Below, one piece after another: positions 1 through 7,214 of a stretch of 9,659 nucleotides of DNA. A program made the position numbers and the translations under genes. The notes under the pieces were generated by a model. The model did no database searches. It had not been told where the DNA came from and was given only the letters and a program-made list of their open reading frames with translations. This DNA comes from Gammaproteobacteria bacterium (GTDB lineage: Bacteria; Pseudomonadota; Gammaproteobacteria; SZUA-229): NCBI GenBank assembly GCA_016191795.1, contig JACPVK010000091.1:1-9659 (forward strand), in the 5' to 3' direction. Every line of letters starts with the position of its first letter. Within the stretch, counting starts at the first letter, position 1.

Positions 1-4
1 ATTT

Positions 5-31
5 CTCTGTGATCTCTGTGTCCTCTGTGGT
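5..31. repeat. Three tandem 9-bp units, CTCTGTGNN
   Basis: Three CTCTGTG heptamers lie exactly 9 bp apart (5-11, 14-20, 23-29), each followed by two variable bases (AT, TC, GT). They sit beyond the terminator of the minus-strand operon, at the window edge, so the array may continue to the left. I recall similar CACAGAG-type runs being common as dispersed intergenic repeats in diverse bacteria, but I cannot confirm that here. No coding role is visible. Confidence 0.6.
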
Positions 32-89
32 GAATTCTTTCTTGCGTGAAACATAAGGGTATTCTTTTAAAGTGTTCCGGTAGTAATTT

Positions 90-127
90 TTAAAGCAGGG
101 TGGATAAGTACAGCGCATCCACCCTGC
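90..127 (-). terminator. Probable Rho-independent terminator after ybbP
   Basis: A perfect 11-bp inverted repeat pairs 95-105 with 117-127 (GCAGGGTGGAT / ATCCACCCTGC) around an 11-base loop. Read on the minus strand, the stem is followed by TTTAAAAATT, a short and interrupted U-tract. It begins 48 bases past the ybbP stop codon, the right place to end the ybbA-ybbP transcript. The weak U-tract is the main reservation. Confidence 0.65.
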
Positions 128-174
128 ATGTTCATTTTGATTCTGGTGAATTCACAGGATTACCTCACAAGGCA

Positions 175-2667
175 TTAACGTCCGTGCAACAAGGCTGTGG
201 GTGATAGCTTCAGCACCCTGCGTGTTGCCAGCATCCCGGTTGCAAGTATTAATGGAATTGTTATTAGCGGTGTTATCAGCCATAACACGGGATGCAACCG
301 GTAATTGAGTTCAAATACCTGGGTAAATAATGTCAGTGCAATGAGCTCACTTAGAATGGTGGCAAGCAGGGTGGCGATAATGCCCAGAACAATAAACTCC
401 GACATCTGGCTGCTGCGAATAAAATGATTACGTGCACCGAGTGTGCGCATGATGATGGCGCTATGCAGGCGTTCGTCCAGATTGAAATAAATGGATGCCA
501 CCAGCACGATTAAGCTGGCAGCTATAACAAACAGCATCACATATTCAACAGCCAGCGTAGCCTGATCCAGCACCTGTTTTACCTGGCGCATGATGGCGTC
601 GATTTCCACCACCGTGATACCCGAGAAATCTCTTACCAGTTGATTGAGCACGGCTTTATCGGCCAGTGGTAAATAAAAGCTGGTGATATAACTCACCGGT
701 AAATGTTCCAGTGTTTGCGGTGGATAGATCACGTAAAAATTGGGTTGAAACGAATCCCATTGAACTGAACGAATACTGATTACACTGGCTTCTATGATTT
801 GATCACCAATCTGAAATCCCAGTTTGTCATCCAGTTTTATGCCCAGGCGTTTTGCCAGGCCTTCTTCAACCGATATCAATGTGCGGCCGGTATCATCGGG
901 TTGCCACCAGCGGCCATCCACAATTTTATTATTTTCCGGCAATTTATCAGTCCAGGATAAATTCAGCTCGCGGCGCAGTGATTCATCATTTTTTGCCTGT
1001 TCGGAAATCGCATCCGTTATATCTATGCCATTGAGAGTTACAATGCGGCCGCGGCTCATCGGGTAGAAATTTTCACTTTGTAGTTTGTGTTGAGTGAAAA
1101 AATCGCGCACCGCATCCAGCTCGTAGCTCTGGATGTTAATAATGAAATGATTGGGTGTATTGGCGGGTAATTTATTTTGCCATTGTTCAATGAGATCGGT
1201 ACGTACCAGAAAAATGGTCATAACGATTAGCAGCCCCAGGCTCAGGGCCATGAGCTGGATAGTGGCGATGGCCTGGTAGCGCACTATGTGTTGCAAACCG
1301 TTGCGCCAGGTATATCGGAATAACGGCATGATTTTCTTGCATAGCTTTATCACGTTATAAGCACTGGCCATGACGAGTAAAATACAGGCCGCAAAACCGG
1401 CCAGCACAATTGTGGTCAATAACAGATTTCTGGATTGCCACCACATGAGCAAAATCAAACTGCCGATAGCCATGCCATACACCAGATAACTGCTGCTGGT
1501 ATGTGCCGGTAAATCACGGCGTAATATGCGCAAGGGTGAGACGGTTTTTAATCTTAAAATAGCGGGTAATGCAAACCCGGCCAGCACAATCATGCCGGTG
1601 AACAAACCGGTGAATAACGCGCTAAACGGTGGTGCCGGTAAATTCCTGGGCATGAAATCGGCAAGTAACCATACCAGGCCTTGTTGCGTTAACCAGCCAG
1701 TCAATACGCCCATAATACTGGCCATTAATCCAATGATGACCAGCTGTGCCGTATAAATGGATAACAATGTTTGTTGTGATGCGCCAAAGCATCGCATTAA
1801 GGCGCTTTGATCATAATGGCGTTTGCTGTAACGATTGGCGGCCAGTGCAATGGCAATGCCGGCGAGGACCACACTGAGCATGGATGCCAGAGACAAATAC
1901 TGATCGGCTTTGTTTAGCGCGGTGTCAACGGCCGGTGCACCACTGGCGCCACCCAATAATTGCTGGCTGGGATTGAGTTCGGGTTTTAGCCAGTTTTCGA
2001 AAACGGTGCGTTGTTTGGCCGCACCGGCAAATAATACTGTATGCGTTACCCGGCTGCCGGGCTGGATGATGCCGGTTTTATCAATGTCGTTTATGTGCAT
2101 TAATAACGCAGGTGCAAAGGCAATAAATCCGCCGGTTTGGCCGGGATCATTGCGCAGTACGGCGGTGACGGTGAAGCGGGCATCGCCCAGTTCAATCGGG
2201 TCGCCAATTTTTAATTTTAAACTGTGCATCAATCGCGGCGAAAACCAGACTTCACCGGGTTTTGGTCCGTGTGTAATTTTTATTTCTTCGGCTTGCAGGT
2301 GTTCGCTGATACTGATGTCGCCACGCAAGGGATAAGCATCATCAACGGCTTTAACCTGCGCCAGCTGAAATTCATCATGCGCTACCACCACGCTGGAAAA
2401 AACCAGGCCGTTGCTGGTTGTAAGACGGTATTCTGTTTGTGCTTTTTTGATAATGGATGGTTCAACGGCACGTGGGCTGCGCAATAACAAATCACCGCCG
2501 AGAAAACGCCCGCTTTGATCATGCATGACCAGATGCACGCGCTGGGTAAATAAATCGATAGAGGTGACACTGGCGACGGCAATGAGTAATGCCATGATGA
2601 GTATGTTTAATTCGCCGCTGCGCCATTCACGCCGCAGCAAGCGCCAGGCCAGTTTTATGTTATGCAT
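175..2667 (-). CDS. ybbP: ABC transporter permease, FtsX/MacB-type, YbbP-like
   Basis: This 830-residue inner-membrane permease pairs with the ATPase encoded just upstream. I count ten likely membrane helices: about 22-39, 260-278, 305-326, 348-370, 394-410, 415-437, 467-488, 707-728, 757-781 and 794-813. Two large extracytoplasmic domains lie at about 40-259 and 489-706. This duplicated FtsX-like layout is that of YbbP and of the wider type VII ABC family, which transmits mechanical force or extracts substrates rather than moving them through a channel. Short charged segments with a (M)R-x-(L/F)GA pattern follow helices 2 and 8, as expected of the ATPase-coupling loops of FtsX domains. I chose the ATG at 2667 because the upstream extension of 23 codons lies inside ybbA and lacks permease character. 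The start overlaps the ybbA stop by 8 bp, suggesting translational coupling. Exact substrate is unknown. Confidence 0.92.
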   Translation of the reverse strand: MHNIKLAWRLLRREWRSGELNILIMALLIAVASVTSIDLFTQRVHLVMHDQSGRFLGGDLLLRSPRAVEPSIIKKAQTEYRLTTSNGLVFSSVVVAHDEFQLAQVKAVDDAYPLRGDISISEHLQAEEIKITHGPKPGEVWFSPRLMHSLKLKIGDPIELGDARFTVTAVLRNDPGQTGGFIAFAPALLMHINDIDKTGIIQPGSRVTHTVLFAGAAKQRTVFENWLKPELNPSQQLLGGASGAPAVDTALNKADQYLSLASMLSVVLAGIAIALAANRYSKRHYDQSALMRCFGASQQTLLSIYTAQLVIIGLMASIMGVLTGWLTQQGLVWLLADFMPRNLPAPPFSALFTGLFTGMIVLAGFALPAILRLKTVSPLRILRRDLPAHTSSSYLVYGMAIGSLILLMWWQSRNLLLTTIVLAGFAACILLVMASAYNVIKLCKKIMPLFRYTWRNGLQHIVRYQAIATIQLMALSLGLLIVMTIFLVRTDLIEQWQNKLPANTPNHFIINIQSYELDAVRDFFTQHKLQSENFYPMSRGRIVTLNGIDITDAISEQAKNDESLRRELNLSWTDKLPENNKIVDGRWWQPDDTGRTLISVEEGLAKRLGIKLDDKLGFQIGDQIIEASVISIRSVQWDSFQPNFYVIYPPQTLEHLPVSYITSFYLPLADKAVLNQLVRDFSGITVVEIDAIMRQVKQVLDQATLAVEYVMLFVIAASLIVLVASIYFNLDERLHSAIIMRTLGARNHFIRSSQMSEFIVLGIIATLLATILSELIALTLFTQVFELNYRLHPVLWLITPLITIPLILATGMLATRRVLKLSPTALLHGR

Positions 2668-3361
2668 CGTTAACCATCTTGAGTTGGCCATTTTCCAGCA
2701 GGCAACGGCGCTGACACTGGCGTGACAGTTGTTCATCGTGGGTGACTATAACCAGCGTGGTTTGTAACTCGCGGTTGATTTCCATTAACAGATCAATAAT
2801 GAGTGCGCCGGTTTTGGCATCGAGATTACCGGTGGGTTCATCGGCAAATAAAATGGTGGGGCGGGTAATAAAGGCGCGCGCGATGGCGACACGTTGCTGT
2901 TCGCCACCGGAAAGTTGTTTGGGATAATGATGTATGCGGTGTTTTAACCCGACGCGTTCCAGCAAGGCTCTGGCTTTGTCTTCGCCATGGGTTTCACCTG
3001 ATAGCTCCAGAGGCAGCAATACATTATCCAGCGCGGTGAGGCCGGGTAATAATTGAAAGGATTGAAATATAAAGCCCACATGTTTGGCGCGCATATCAGC
3101 GCGCTGGTCTTCATTTAGTTGATCGAGCCGGGTATTGAGCAAACTGATTTGTCCTTCGCTGGCATTATCCAGTCCGGCGAGCAATCCCAGTAAGGTAGAC
3201 TTGCCCGAACCGGATGCGCCCAGTATCGCCAGGGTTTCGCCTGACTTGATTTCAAGCTCGATTCCCTGCAGGATCACCAGTGATTCCCTGTTATTATTAT
3301 CTGGCGATGTTACGCGTTTATGTAAATTGTTTGTTGTCAGTATGATGTCTGGAGTATTCAT
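2660..3361 (-). CDS. ybbA: ABC transporter ATP-binding protein, YbbA-like (LolD/MacB family)
   Basis: This 233-residue ATPase energises the YbbP permease at the cytoplasmic face of the inner membrane. All ABC motifs are present: Walker A GASGSGKST (48-56), Q-loop Gln100, signature LSGGE (150-154), Walker B ILFADE with catalytic Glu175, D-loop NLDA (179-182) and H-loop His208. Length and motif spelling match the LolD/MacB/YbbA group. I chose the ATG at 3361 because the 13 codons further upstream lie inside tesA and add nothing family-like. This start codon overlaps the tesA start codon on the other strand by two bases. No clear Shine-Dalgarno sequence precedes it. In E. coli the same three genes are neighbours in the same orientations, and I recall reports of a YbbAP-TesA complex; the sequence itself shows only the gene order. 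Confidence 0.94.
   Translation of the reverse strand: MNTPDIILTTNNLHKRVTSPDNNNRESLVILQGIELEIKSGETLAILGASGSGKSTLLGLLAGLDNASEGQISLLNTRLDQLNEDQRADMRAKHVGFIFQSFQLLPGLTALDNVLLPLELSGETHGEDKARALLERVGLKHRIHHYPKQLSGGEQQRVAIARAFITRPTILFADEPTGNLDAKTGALIIDLLMEINRELQTTLVIVTHDEQLSRQCQRRCLLENGQLKMVNDA
3351..3354 (+). promoter_or_regulatory. Ribosome binding site deciding the tesA start
   Basis: GGAG lies 5 bases before the ATG at 3360. This fixes tesA at 3360 and excludes in-frame starts further upstream, which lie inside ybbA on the opposite strand and encode no signal peptide. Confidence 0.7.
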
Positions 3362-3980
3362 GATCAGATTTTTGTCGGGGCTTGTTCTCATTATAGGCAT
3401 AGCTTATTCATCACTACCAGCTGCAAAAGCTTCGGCAACCATATTGGTGGTGGGTGATAGTCTGAGTGCAGCCTATGGCATCGACCAGCAACAGGGCTGG
3501 GTGTTCCTGTTGCAACAATATCTGTTACAAAAAAAACCGGATTACCAGGTGGTGAATGCCAGCATCAGTGGTGATACCACGCTCAATGCTTTAAATCGCC
3601 TGCAATCTGTACTGGAACGTCATCAGCCGGCGATTGTCATTCTTGAACTGGGGGGTAACGATGGCTTGCGTGGATTGCCGCTCACACAAATGAAAAACAA
3701 TCTTTCGCGCATGATCGAAATGTGTCAGCAACACGATGCAAAAGTTTTATTAACCGGCATTCAGATATTACCCAATTACGGCGCGCGTTATACCAGTGCT
3801 TTTCATAATATTTATCCCGAGCTGGCCAGGCAATATAACGTGGCATTGGTACCTTCTCTTCTGAAATCAGTTGGTGATAATTCCGATTTAATGCAAGCCG
3901 ATGGTTTACATCCCAATGCCAGGGCACAGCCCGTTCTGTTACAGAATGTATTGCCTTATTTGCATCCCTTGCTGAAATAA
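3360..3980 (+). CDS. tesA: Multifunctional acyl-CoA thioesterase I / protease I / lysophospholipase L1, GDSL (SGNH) family
   Basis: This 206-residue SGNH hydrolase is expected to be a soluble periplasmic esterase acting on acyl thioesters and lysophospholipids, as E. coli TesA does. Residues 1-24 form a signal peptide: Arg3, a hydrophobic core and a likely cleavage after Ala22-Lys23-Ala24, which aligns with the E. coli mature end. Conserved blocks follow in order: GDSLS with nucleophile Ser34 (32-36), SGDTT with Gly71 as oxyanion residue, GGND with Asn100, and DGLHP (181-185) giving Asp181 and His184 of the triad. Length is normal for the family. The start at 3360 has a good ribosome binding site and overlaps the divergent ybbA start. 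Its promoter must therefore lie within the 5' part of ybbA; I could not identify it convincingly. The neighbouring transporter suggests a shared role in handling hydrophobic acyl compounds at the membrane. Confidence 0.95.
   Translation: MIRFLSGLVLIIGIAYSSLPAAKASATILVVGDSLSAAYGIDQQQGWVFLLQQYLLQKKPDYQVVNASISGDTTLNALNRLQSVLERHQPAIVILELGGNDGLRGLPLTQMKNNLSRMIEMCQQHDAKVLLTGIQILPNYGARYTSAFHNIYPELARQYNVALVPSLLKSVGDNSDLMQADGLHPNARAQPVLLQNVLPYLHPLLK
3390..3395 (-). promoter_or_regulatory. Candidate -10 element for ybbA-ybbP
   Basis: Read on the minus strand this is a perfect TATAAT. It would start RNA near 3383 and leave a leader of about 22 bases before the ybbA ATG. No good -35 hexamer sits 16-18 bp upstream, so the call rests on the -10 box and its position. 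The element lies in the signal-peptide codons of tesA. Confidence 0.35.
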
Positions 3981-3981
3981 T
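3951..3981 (+). promoter_or_regulatory. Weak candidate promoter over the tesA 3' end
   Basis: TTGCCT (3951-3956, 4 of 6 matches to TTGACA) and AATAAT (3976-3981, 5 of 6 to TATAAT) are separated by 19 bp, longer than ideal. RNA would begin near 3988, just before the first paired base of the structured element at 3994. It would serve that element and the downstream signalling operon. Confidence 0.25.
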
Positions 3982-3993
3982 TCGCACATCACA

Positions 3994-4140
3994 CGCTGCG
4001 TCTGAAGGCTTGCCCTGATGGGCAGGCCACAGGCATAGCGATAATCCGGTTTGTCATGCTTTACAGGCCGAACTTCAGGACGACGCGTAATGTAACTATG
4101 CGGGCGACCGATCCGGGATTTTTGCCTGGAAGATGCAGCG
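3994..4140 (+). ncRNA. Candidate structured leader RNA or small RNA of unknown class
   Basis: A 10-bp closing stem pairs 3994-4003 with 4131-4140. Inside it are a 9-bp hairpin (4007-4015 / 4020-4028, loop TGAT), a 6-bp stem (4033-4038 / 4096-4101) enclosing a 5-bp stem (4049-4053 / 4069-4073), and a 6-bp hairpin (4112-4117 / 4125-4130) abutting the closing stem. The four non-Watson-Crick pairs (4000-4134, 4010-4025, 4052-4070, 4115-4127) are all G.U in plus-strand RNA and would be A.C mismatches in the reverse RNA, so the plus strand is favoured. The element ends 87 bases before the start of the REC-CheC gene. I do not recognise it as a known riboswitch. It could be a cis-regulatory leader, an independent small RNA or a dispersed structured repeat. 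The folding was done by hand. Confidence 0.42.
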
Positions 4141-4227
4141 ATTACCCATAAAGTACGCTATAAACAGGACTGTAACCCCCTGAAATGACAGACCATAAAA
4201 TTATAAGGCGTATTACCGGGCTTCAGC

Positions 4228-5265
4228 ATGACTACCCCCATACTCATTTGTGATGATTCCAGCTTTGCGCGCAAGCAAATGGCGCGCTCGCTGCCGGCTG
4301 GCTGGGATGTTGAGATCAGCTATGCCGAAAATGGCCTGGAAGGGCTGGAAGTCATCAAGACCGGCAAAAGTGAAATCATGTTTCTGGATTTGAACATGCC
4401 GGTCATGGATGGGTATCAGGTACTGGAGTATGTGCGCAAGCACGATTTGCCGGTGATGATTATTGTTGTATCCGGTGATGTACAGCCAGAAGCCTATGAG
4501 CGGGTTATGAAACTGGGTGCGCTGGATTTCATCAAAAAACCGGTAGGCGCCGAGCAAATCGAAGACATACTGCATAAATATGGCATTCGTGATAAATCTG
4601 CCAAACAGGCCGTTGCCACCCGGCAGGTCGTCAAACCAGTTAAAACAACCGCCGCCAAAATAGCCGGTGATCAGGCCGAGTTTATCGATAGCTGTCAGGA
4701 AATAGTCAATGTTGCCATGGGCCGTGCCGCGGATTTGCTGGCGCGATTGCTGGGCTCGTTTGTGGTGATGCCTATACCCAATGTGAATATGCTCGAAGCC
4801 AGCGAGCTGCGCATGGCGTTGCAATATATTAAAGGCCGCGATAGCCAGTCTGCCGTTTGCCAGGGTTTCATCGGCCCCGGTATTGCCGGCGAAGCCTTTC
4901 TGCTTTTCAACGATGCCAGCTTTGTTGATTTTGCACGCTTAATGAAGCACGAAGGTGAAATTGATGATGGCGTTCAACTCGAATTATTAATGGATGTTTC
5001 CAGCGTACTGATTGGCGCCTGCCTCAAGGGCATGGCAGAGCAGCTGGATATTACATTCAGCCAGGGGCATCCCATGGTATTGGGGCGCCACGTCAAGCTG
5101 GATGAAATACTGGAGCAGAATCGTTCGCGTTTGAACAAAATTCTGGCTATTGAAATTGCCTATAGCATCGAAAAAACCGATATTAGTTGTGATCTGATGT
5201 TGTTGTTTACCGAAGACTCGATCACACCACTCAATGAACGCATTGCCTTTTTGCTGGATGAATAA
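4228..5265 (+). CDS. Response regulator with C-terminal CheC-like domain (REC-CheC)
   Basis: This 345-residue cytoplasmic protein has an N-terminal receiver domain (about 3-120), with acidic residues Asp9 and Asp10, phosphoacceptor Asp54 in FLDLNMP, switch residue Ser82 and Lys104 before Pro105. All are intact, so phosphorylation by a histidine kinase is expected. A linker (about 121-149) leads to a CheC/CheX/FliY-type domain (about 150-345). Its first active-site helix carries the family Glu-x-x-Asn pair as Glu158 and Asn161, followed by a Gly-x-Ala-Ala stretch. The matching second helix has Asp256 and Ser259 instead. The domain may dephosphorylate a partner receiver or act as a scaffold. 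No kinase or other chemotaxis gene is in the window. The start at 4228 gives the usual receiver N-terminus but lacks a clear Shine-Dalgarno sequence. The next gene begins inside the stop codon, indicating coupled synthesis. Confidence 0.88.
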   Translation: MTTPILICDDSSFARKQMARSLPAGWDVEISYAENGLEGLEVIKTGKSEIMFLDLNMPVMDGYQVLEYVRKHDLPVMIIVVSGDVQPEAYERVMKLGALDFIKKPVGAEQIEDILHKYGIRDKSAKQAVATRQVVKPVKTTAAKIAGDQAEFIDSCQEIVNVAMGRAADLLARLLGSFVVMPIPNVNMLEASELRMALQYIKGRDSQSAVCQGFIGPGIAGEAFLLFNDASFVDFARLMKHEGEIDDGVQLELLMDVSSVLIGACLKGMAEQLDITFSQGHPMVLGRHVKLDEILEQNRSRLNKILAIEIAYSIEKTDISCDLMLLFTEDSITPLNERIAFLLDE

Positions 5266-6239
5266 TGGACAGTAATCAGCTTGATATGAAAGAGTGGCAC
5301 TGGCAGATGGATATGTTGCAAAACATAGACGTTGGCCTGGTGGTGCTTGATCGTGAATATAATATACGGATGTGGAACAGCTTTATGGAAAACCACAGTG
5401 GTTTAAGCCCCAGCCATGTGGTTGGTAAAAACCTGTTCAAATTATTTAAGGAAGTGCCTGAAGCCTGGTTCAAGCGCAAAACCGAATCGGTATTTTTATT
5501 AAAGAACCGCGCCTTCACCACCTGGGAACAACGGCCCTGTTTATTCAAGTTTAAAAATTACCGGCCAATAACCGGCATTGCTGCGTTCATGTATCAAAAC
5601 ATTACCTTGATTCCGCTGGTATCGGTTGATAGTACTGTGAATCACATTGGTATTATGATTTACGATGTAACCGATATGGCCGTCAACAAATTACGGCTCG
5701 AACTGGCTAATGACCAGCTGGAATCAATGAGCCGTACCGATCGCCTTACCCAGTTATTTAACCGTGGCTATTGGGAAGAATGTCTTGGTCAGGAGTACAG
5801 TCGATTCAAACGTGCGGGCCAAACCTGTAGTCTGGTGATGTTTGATATTGATCATTTCAAAAAAGTTAATGATACCTATGGTCATCAGGCAGGCGACGTG
5901 GTGATTCGATTAACCGCGGATATACTGGTTAAAAATAAACGCACAACCGATATTGCCGGACGCTACGGCGGAGAAGAATACGCGGTTATTTTACTGGATA
6001 CCTCGGCGCAAAATGCCATGACCTTCACCGAACGTTTGCGCAAGGATATAGAAAGCCAGCTGGTAACACATGATGGTAATAACATTAAATACACCATCAG
6101 TCTTGGCATTGCAGAACTGGTGAGTGGCATGTCAGATTACAAACAATGGATAGTCTGCGCTGACAAGGCATTATATGAAGCCAAGAAAGGCGGACGCAAC
6201 CAAAGTGTTATATACAAGCCAGGCCAGGGTGATGCCTGA
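5265..6239 (+). CDS. PAS-GGDEF diguanylate cyclase
   Basis: This 324-residue protein is predicted to make cyclic di-GMP from two GTP in the cytoplasm; no signal peptide or membrane helix is seen. Residues about 15-137 form a PAS sensor domain, opening with the NIDVGLVVLD pattern. A short helical linker leads to the GGDEF domain (about 155-316). Catalytic features are intact: DRLTQLFNR (159-167), metal-binding Asp194 in FDIDHFK, and active-site loop GGEEY (235-239). The inhibitory-site motif RxxD (Arg226-Asp229) sits five residues before that loop, so product feedback inhibition is likely. The ATG shares one base with the TAA of the REC-CheC gene (TAATG) and has no strong ribosome binding site, which points to translational coupling. 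The PAS ligand cannot be told from sequence. The pairing suggests that the REC-CheC protein controls, or is controlled with, this cyclase. Confidence 0.93.
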   Translation: MDSNQLDMKEWHWQMDMLQNIDVGLVVLDREYNIRMWNSFMENHSGLSPSHVVGKNLFKLFKEVPEAWFKRKTESVFLLKNRAFTTWEQRPCLFKFKNYRPITGIAAFMYQNITLIPLVSVDSTVNHIGIMIYDVTDMAVNKLRLELANDQLESMSRTDRLTQLFNRGYWEECLGQEYSRFKRAGQTCSLVMFDIDHFKKVNDTYGHQAGDVVIRLTADILVKNKRTTDIAGRYGGEEYAVILLDTSAQNAMTFTERLRKDIESQLVTHDGNNIKYTISLGIAELVSGMSDYKQWIVCADKALYEAKKGGRNQSVIYKPGQGDA

Positions 6240-6286
6240 TTTACTTAAAATGATTTATTGTTATTTTTTCACGAGCGACGTAATAA

Positions 6287-6817
6287 ATGACTGATCTCAA
6301 ACTCATTATGCAAGCCCTGTCTTTTGCGGCGCACAAACATCGTGACCAGCGCCGTAAAGATGTGGATGCCTCACCCTATATTAATCATCCCATCTCGCTG
6401 GCGAGTATTCTGATTAATGAAGGCGGCGTCACTGACGTTAACGTAATTTGCGCGGCGCTTTTACACGACACGATAGAAGATACCGATACCACGCCGGAAG
6501 AACTGGAGCAGGCCTTTGGATTTGCCATCAAGACAATAGTGATGGAAGTGACGGATGATAAGCTCTTGCCAAAAGTTGATCGCAAGCGTTTACAAATTGA
6601 ACATGCCGCGCATGTCAGTCCACAGGCCAAACTGGTAAAGCTGGCAGATAAAACATCCAACCTGCGTGATGTGGCGGTTAATCCACCGGAAAACTGGAGC
6701 CTGCAACGACGTCAGGAATATTTTGACTGGGCGAAGCAGGTGATAGATCAGCTGCGTGGTGTGCATCCGCAGCTTGAGGCATTGTTTGATGCGGCGTATG
6801 CATCGCGGCCGAAATAA
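6287..6817 (+). CDS. Small alarmone hydrolase, Mesh1/SpoT-type HD domain
   Basis: This 176-residue stand-alone HD-domain protein resembles the hydrolase half of SpoT and the Mesh1 (HDDC3) family, which removes the 3'-pyrophosphate of (p)ppGpp; animal Mesh1 also acts on NADPH. Diagnostic blocks in order are AHKHRDQRRKD (15-25), YINHP with His34 (31-35), the LLHDTIEDT block with His60, Asp61, Glu64 and Asp65, and KLADKTSNLRD (118-128) with Asp121 and Asn125. These fall one residue before the corresponding Mesh1 positions, and the length is nearly the same. No synthetase, TGS or ACT domain is present, so it is not a truncated SpoT by length or motif. It lies 47 bases after the cyclase gene with no evident terminator between them, so one operon is plausible. 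A GAG at 6275-6277 is the likely weak ribosome binding site. Confidence 0.9.
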   Translation: MTDLKLIMQALSFAAHKHRDQRRKDVDASPYINHPISLASILINEGGVTDVNVICAALLHDTIEDTDTTPEELEQAFGFAIKTIVMEVTDDKLLPKVDRKRLQIEHAAHVSPQAKLVKLADKTSNLRDVAVNPPENWSLQRRQEYFDWAKQVIDQLRGVHPQLEALFDAAYASRPK

Positions 6818-6935
6818 ATTGTTTCTGCTCGGTGCCATCATCTGGGCCTGATCTGAATTTCGTCCAGCCTGTTTCTAATCCTTATAAATAACGAATCACA
6901 CCGGCATGGCAATACATGCTGCGCAAACAATAGAC

Positions 6936-6955
6936 ACTGCCTGTCTGGCAGTTTT
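6936..6955 (+). terminator. Possible terminator of the signalling operon
   Basis: ACTGCC (6936-6941) pairs with GGCAGT (6947-6952) around a 5-base loop and is followed by TTT. The stem is short and the U-tract minimal. It lies about 120 bases past the hydrolase stop codon. Confidence 0.4.
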
Positions 6956-7030
6956 GATTACGAAAGTTGACAGCATGCATAGGCAAATTTCCCTGAATAA
7001 ATGAATTAGCCTGCTAAAATCATATTCTGT

Positions 7031-7059
7031 TTGACATATTTGTAAAAATGCATCATTAA
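7031..7059 (+). promoter_or_regulatory. Weak candidate promoter for the membrane protein/vWA operon
   Basis: A perfect TTGACA (7031-7036) is followed after 17 bp by CATTAA (7054-7059), which matches the -10 consensus at only 3 of 6 positions. It would leave a leader of about 160 bases. The call rests on the -35 box and spacing only. Confidence 0.25.
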
Positions 7060-7214
7060 CGTATCTGTTATCAAGCTATGCCTTTGCCCGACTGTGAGTG
7101 CACACATTAATCAGGATGCATTTCTAAAGTGTGACGCAGTTCAAAGGCTAATAATGTTGCAATGATAAACAGTATTTTTGTTTATTAAGGCAAACCTCCT
7201 GTAATCACAGTGTT

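Noticed and set aside
1910..2335. 141-codon plus-strand open frame inside ybbP
   Set aside because: It is antisense to a well-supported permease gene, with no domain or ribosome binding site of its own.
3350..3362. An 11-base block TGGAGTATTCA shared by the start regions of tesA and the gene at 7225
   Set aside because: It consists of a ribosome binding site and a short AT-rich spacer, with no wider similarity; coincidence is the simplest reading.
4056..4117. Resemblance to the c-di-GMP-I (GEMM) riboswitch core (ACAGG, GGACG, GCGGG, ACCGAT in that order)
   Set aside because: The conserved CAAACC and CAAAGCC segments are absent, the second helix would be too short, and the best pairing of the region gives another architecture.
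3945..4160. Open frames on both strands across the tesA-to-REC-CheC gap, including about 56 codons in frame after the tesA stop
   Set aside because: Neither frame has a good start codon with a ribosome binding site, and RNA-like pairing explains the region better. A read-through extension of TesA is not supported, since TesA already has its normal C-terminal length.
4213..4824. 203-codon minus-strand open frame
   Set aside because: It lies opposite the receiver and CheC domains, whose motifs are unambiguous on the plus strand. It has no recognisable domain and is a mirror of the real gene.
6906..6921. Possible sigma-54 promoter (TGGCA...TGC)
   Set aside because: The GG and GC elements are separated by 8 or 11 bases rather than the required 10.
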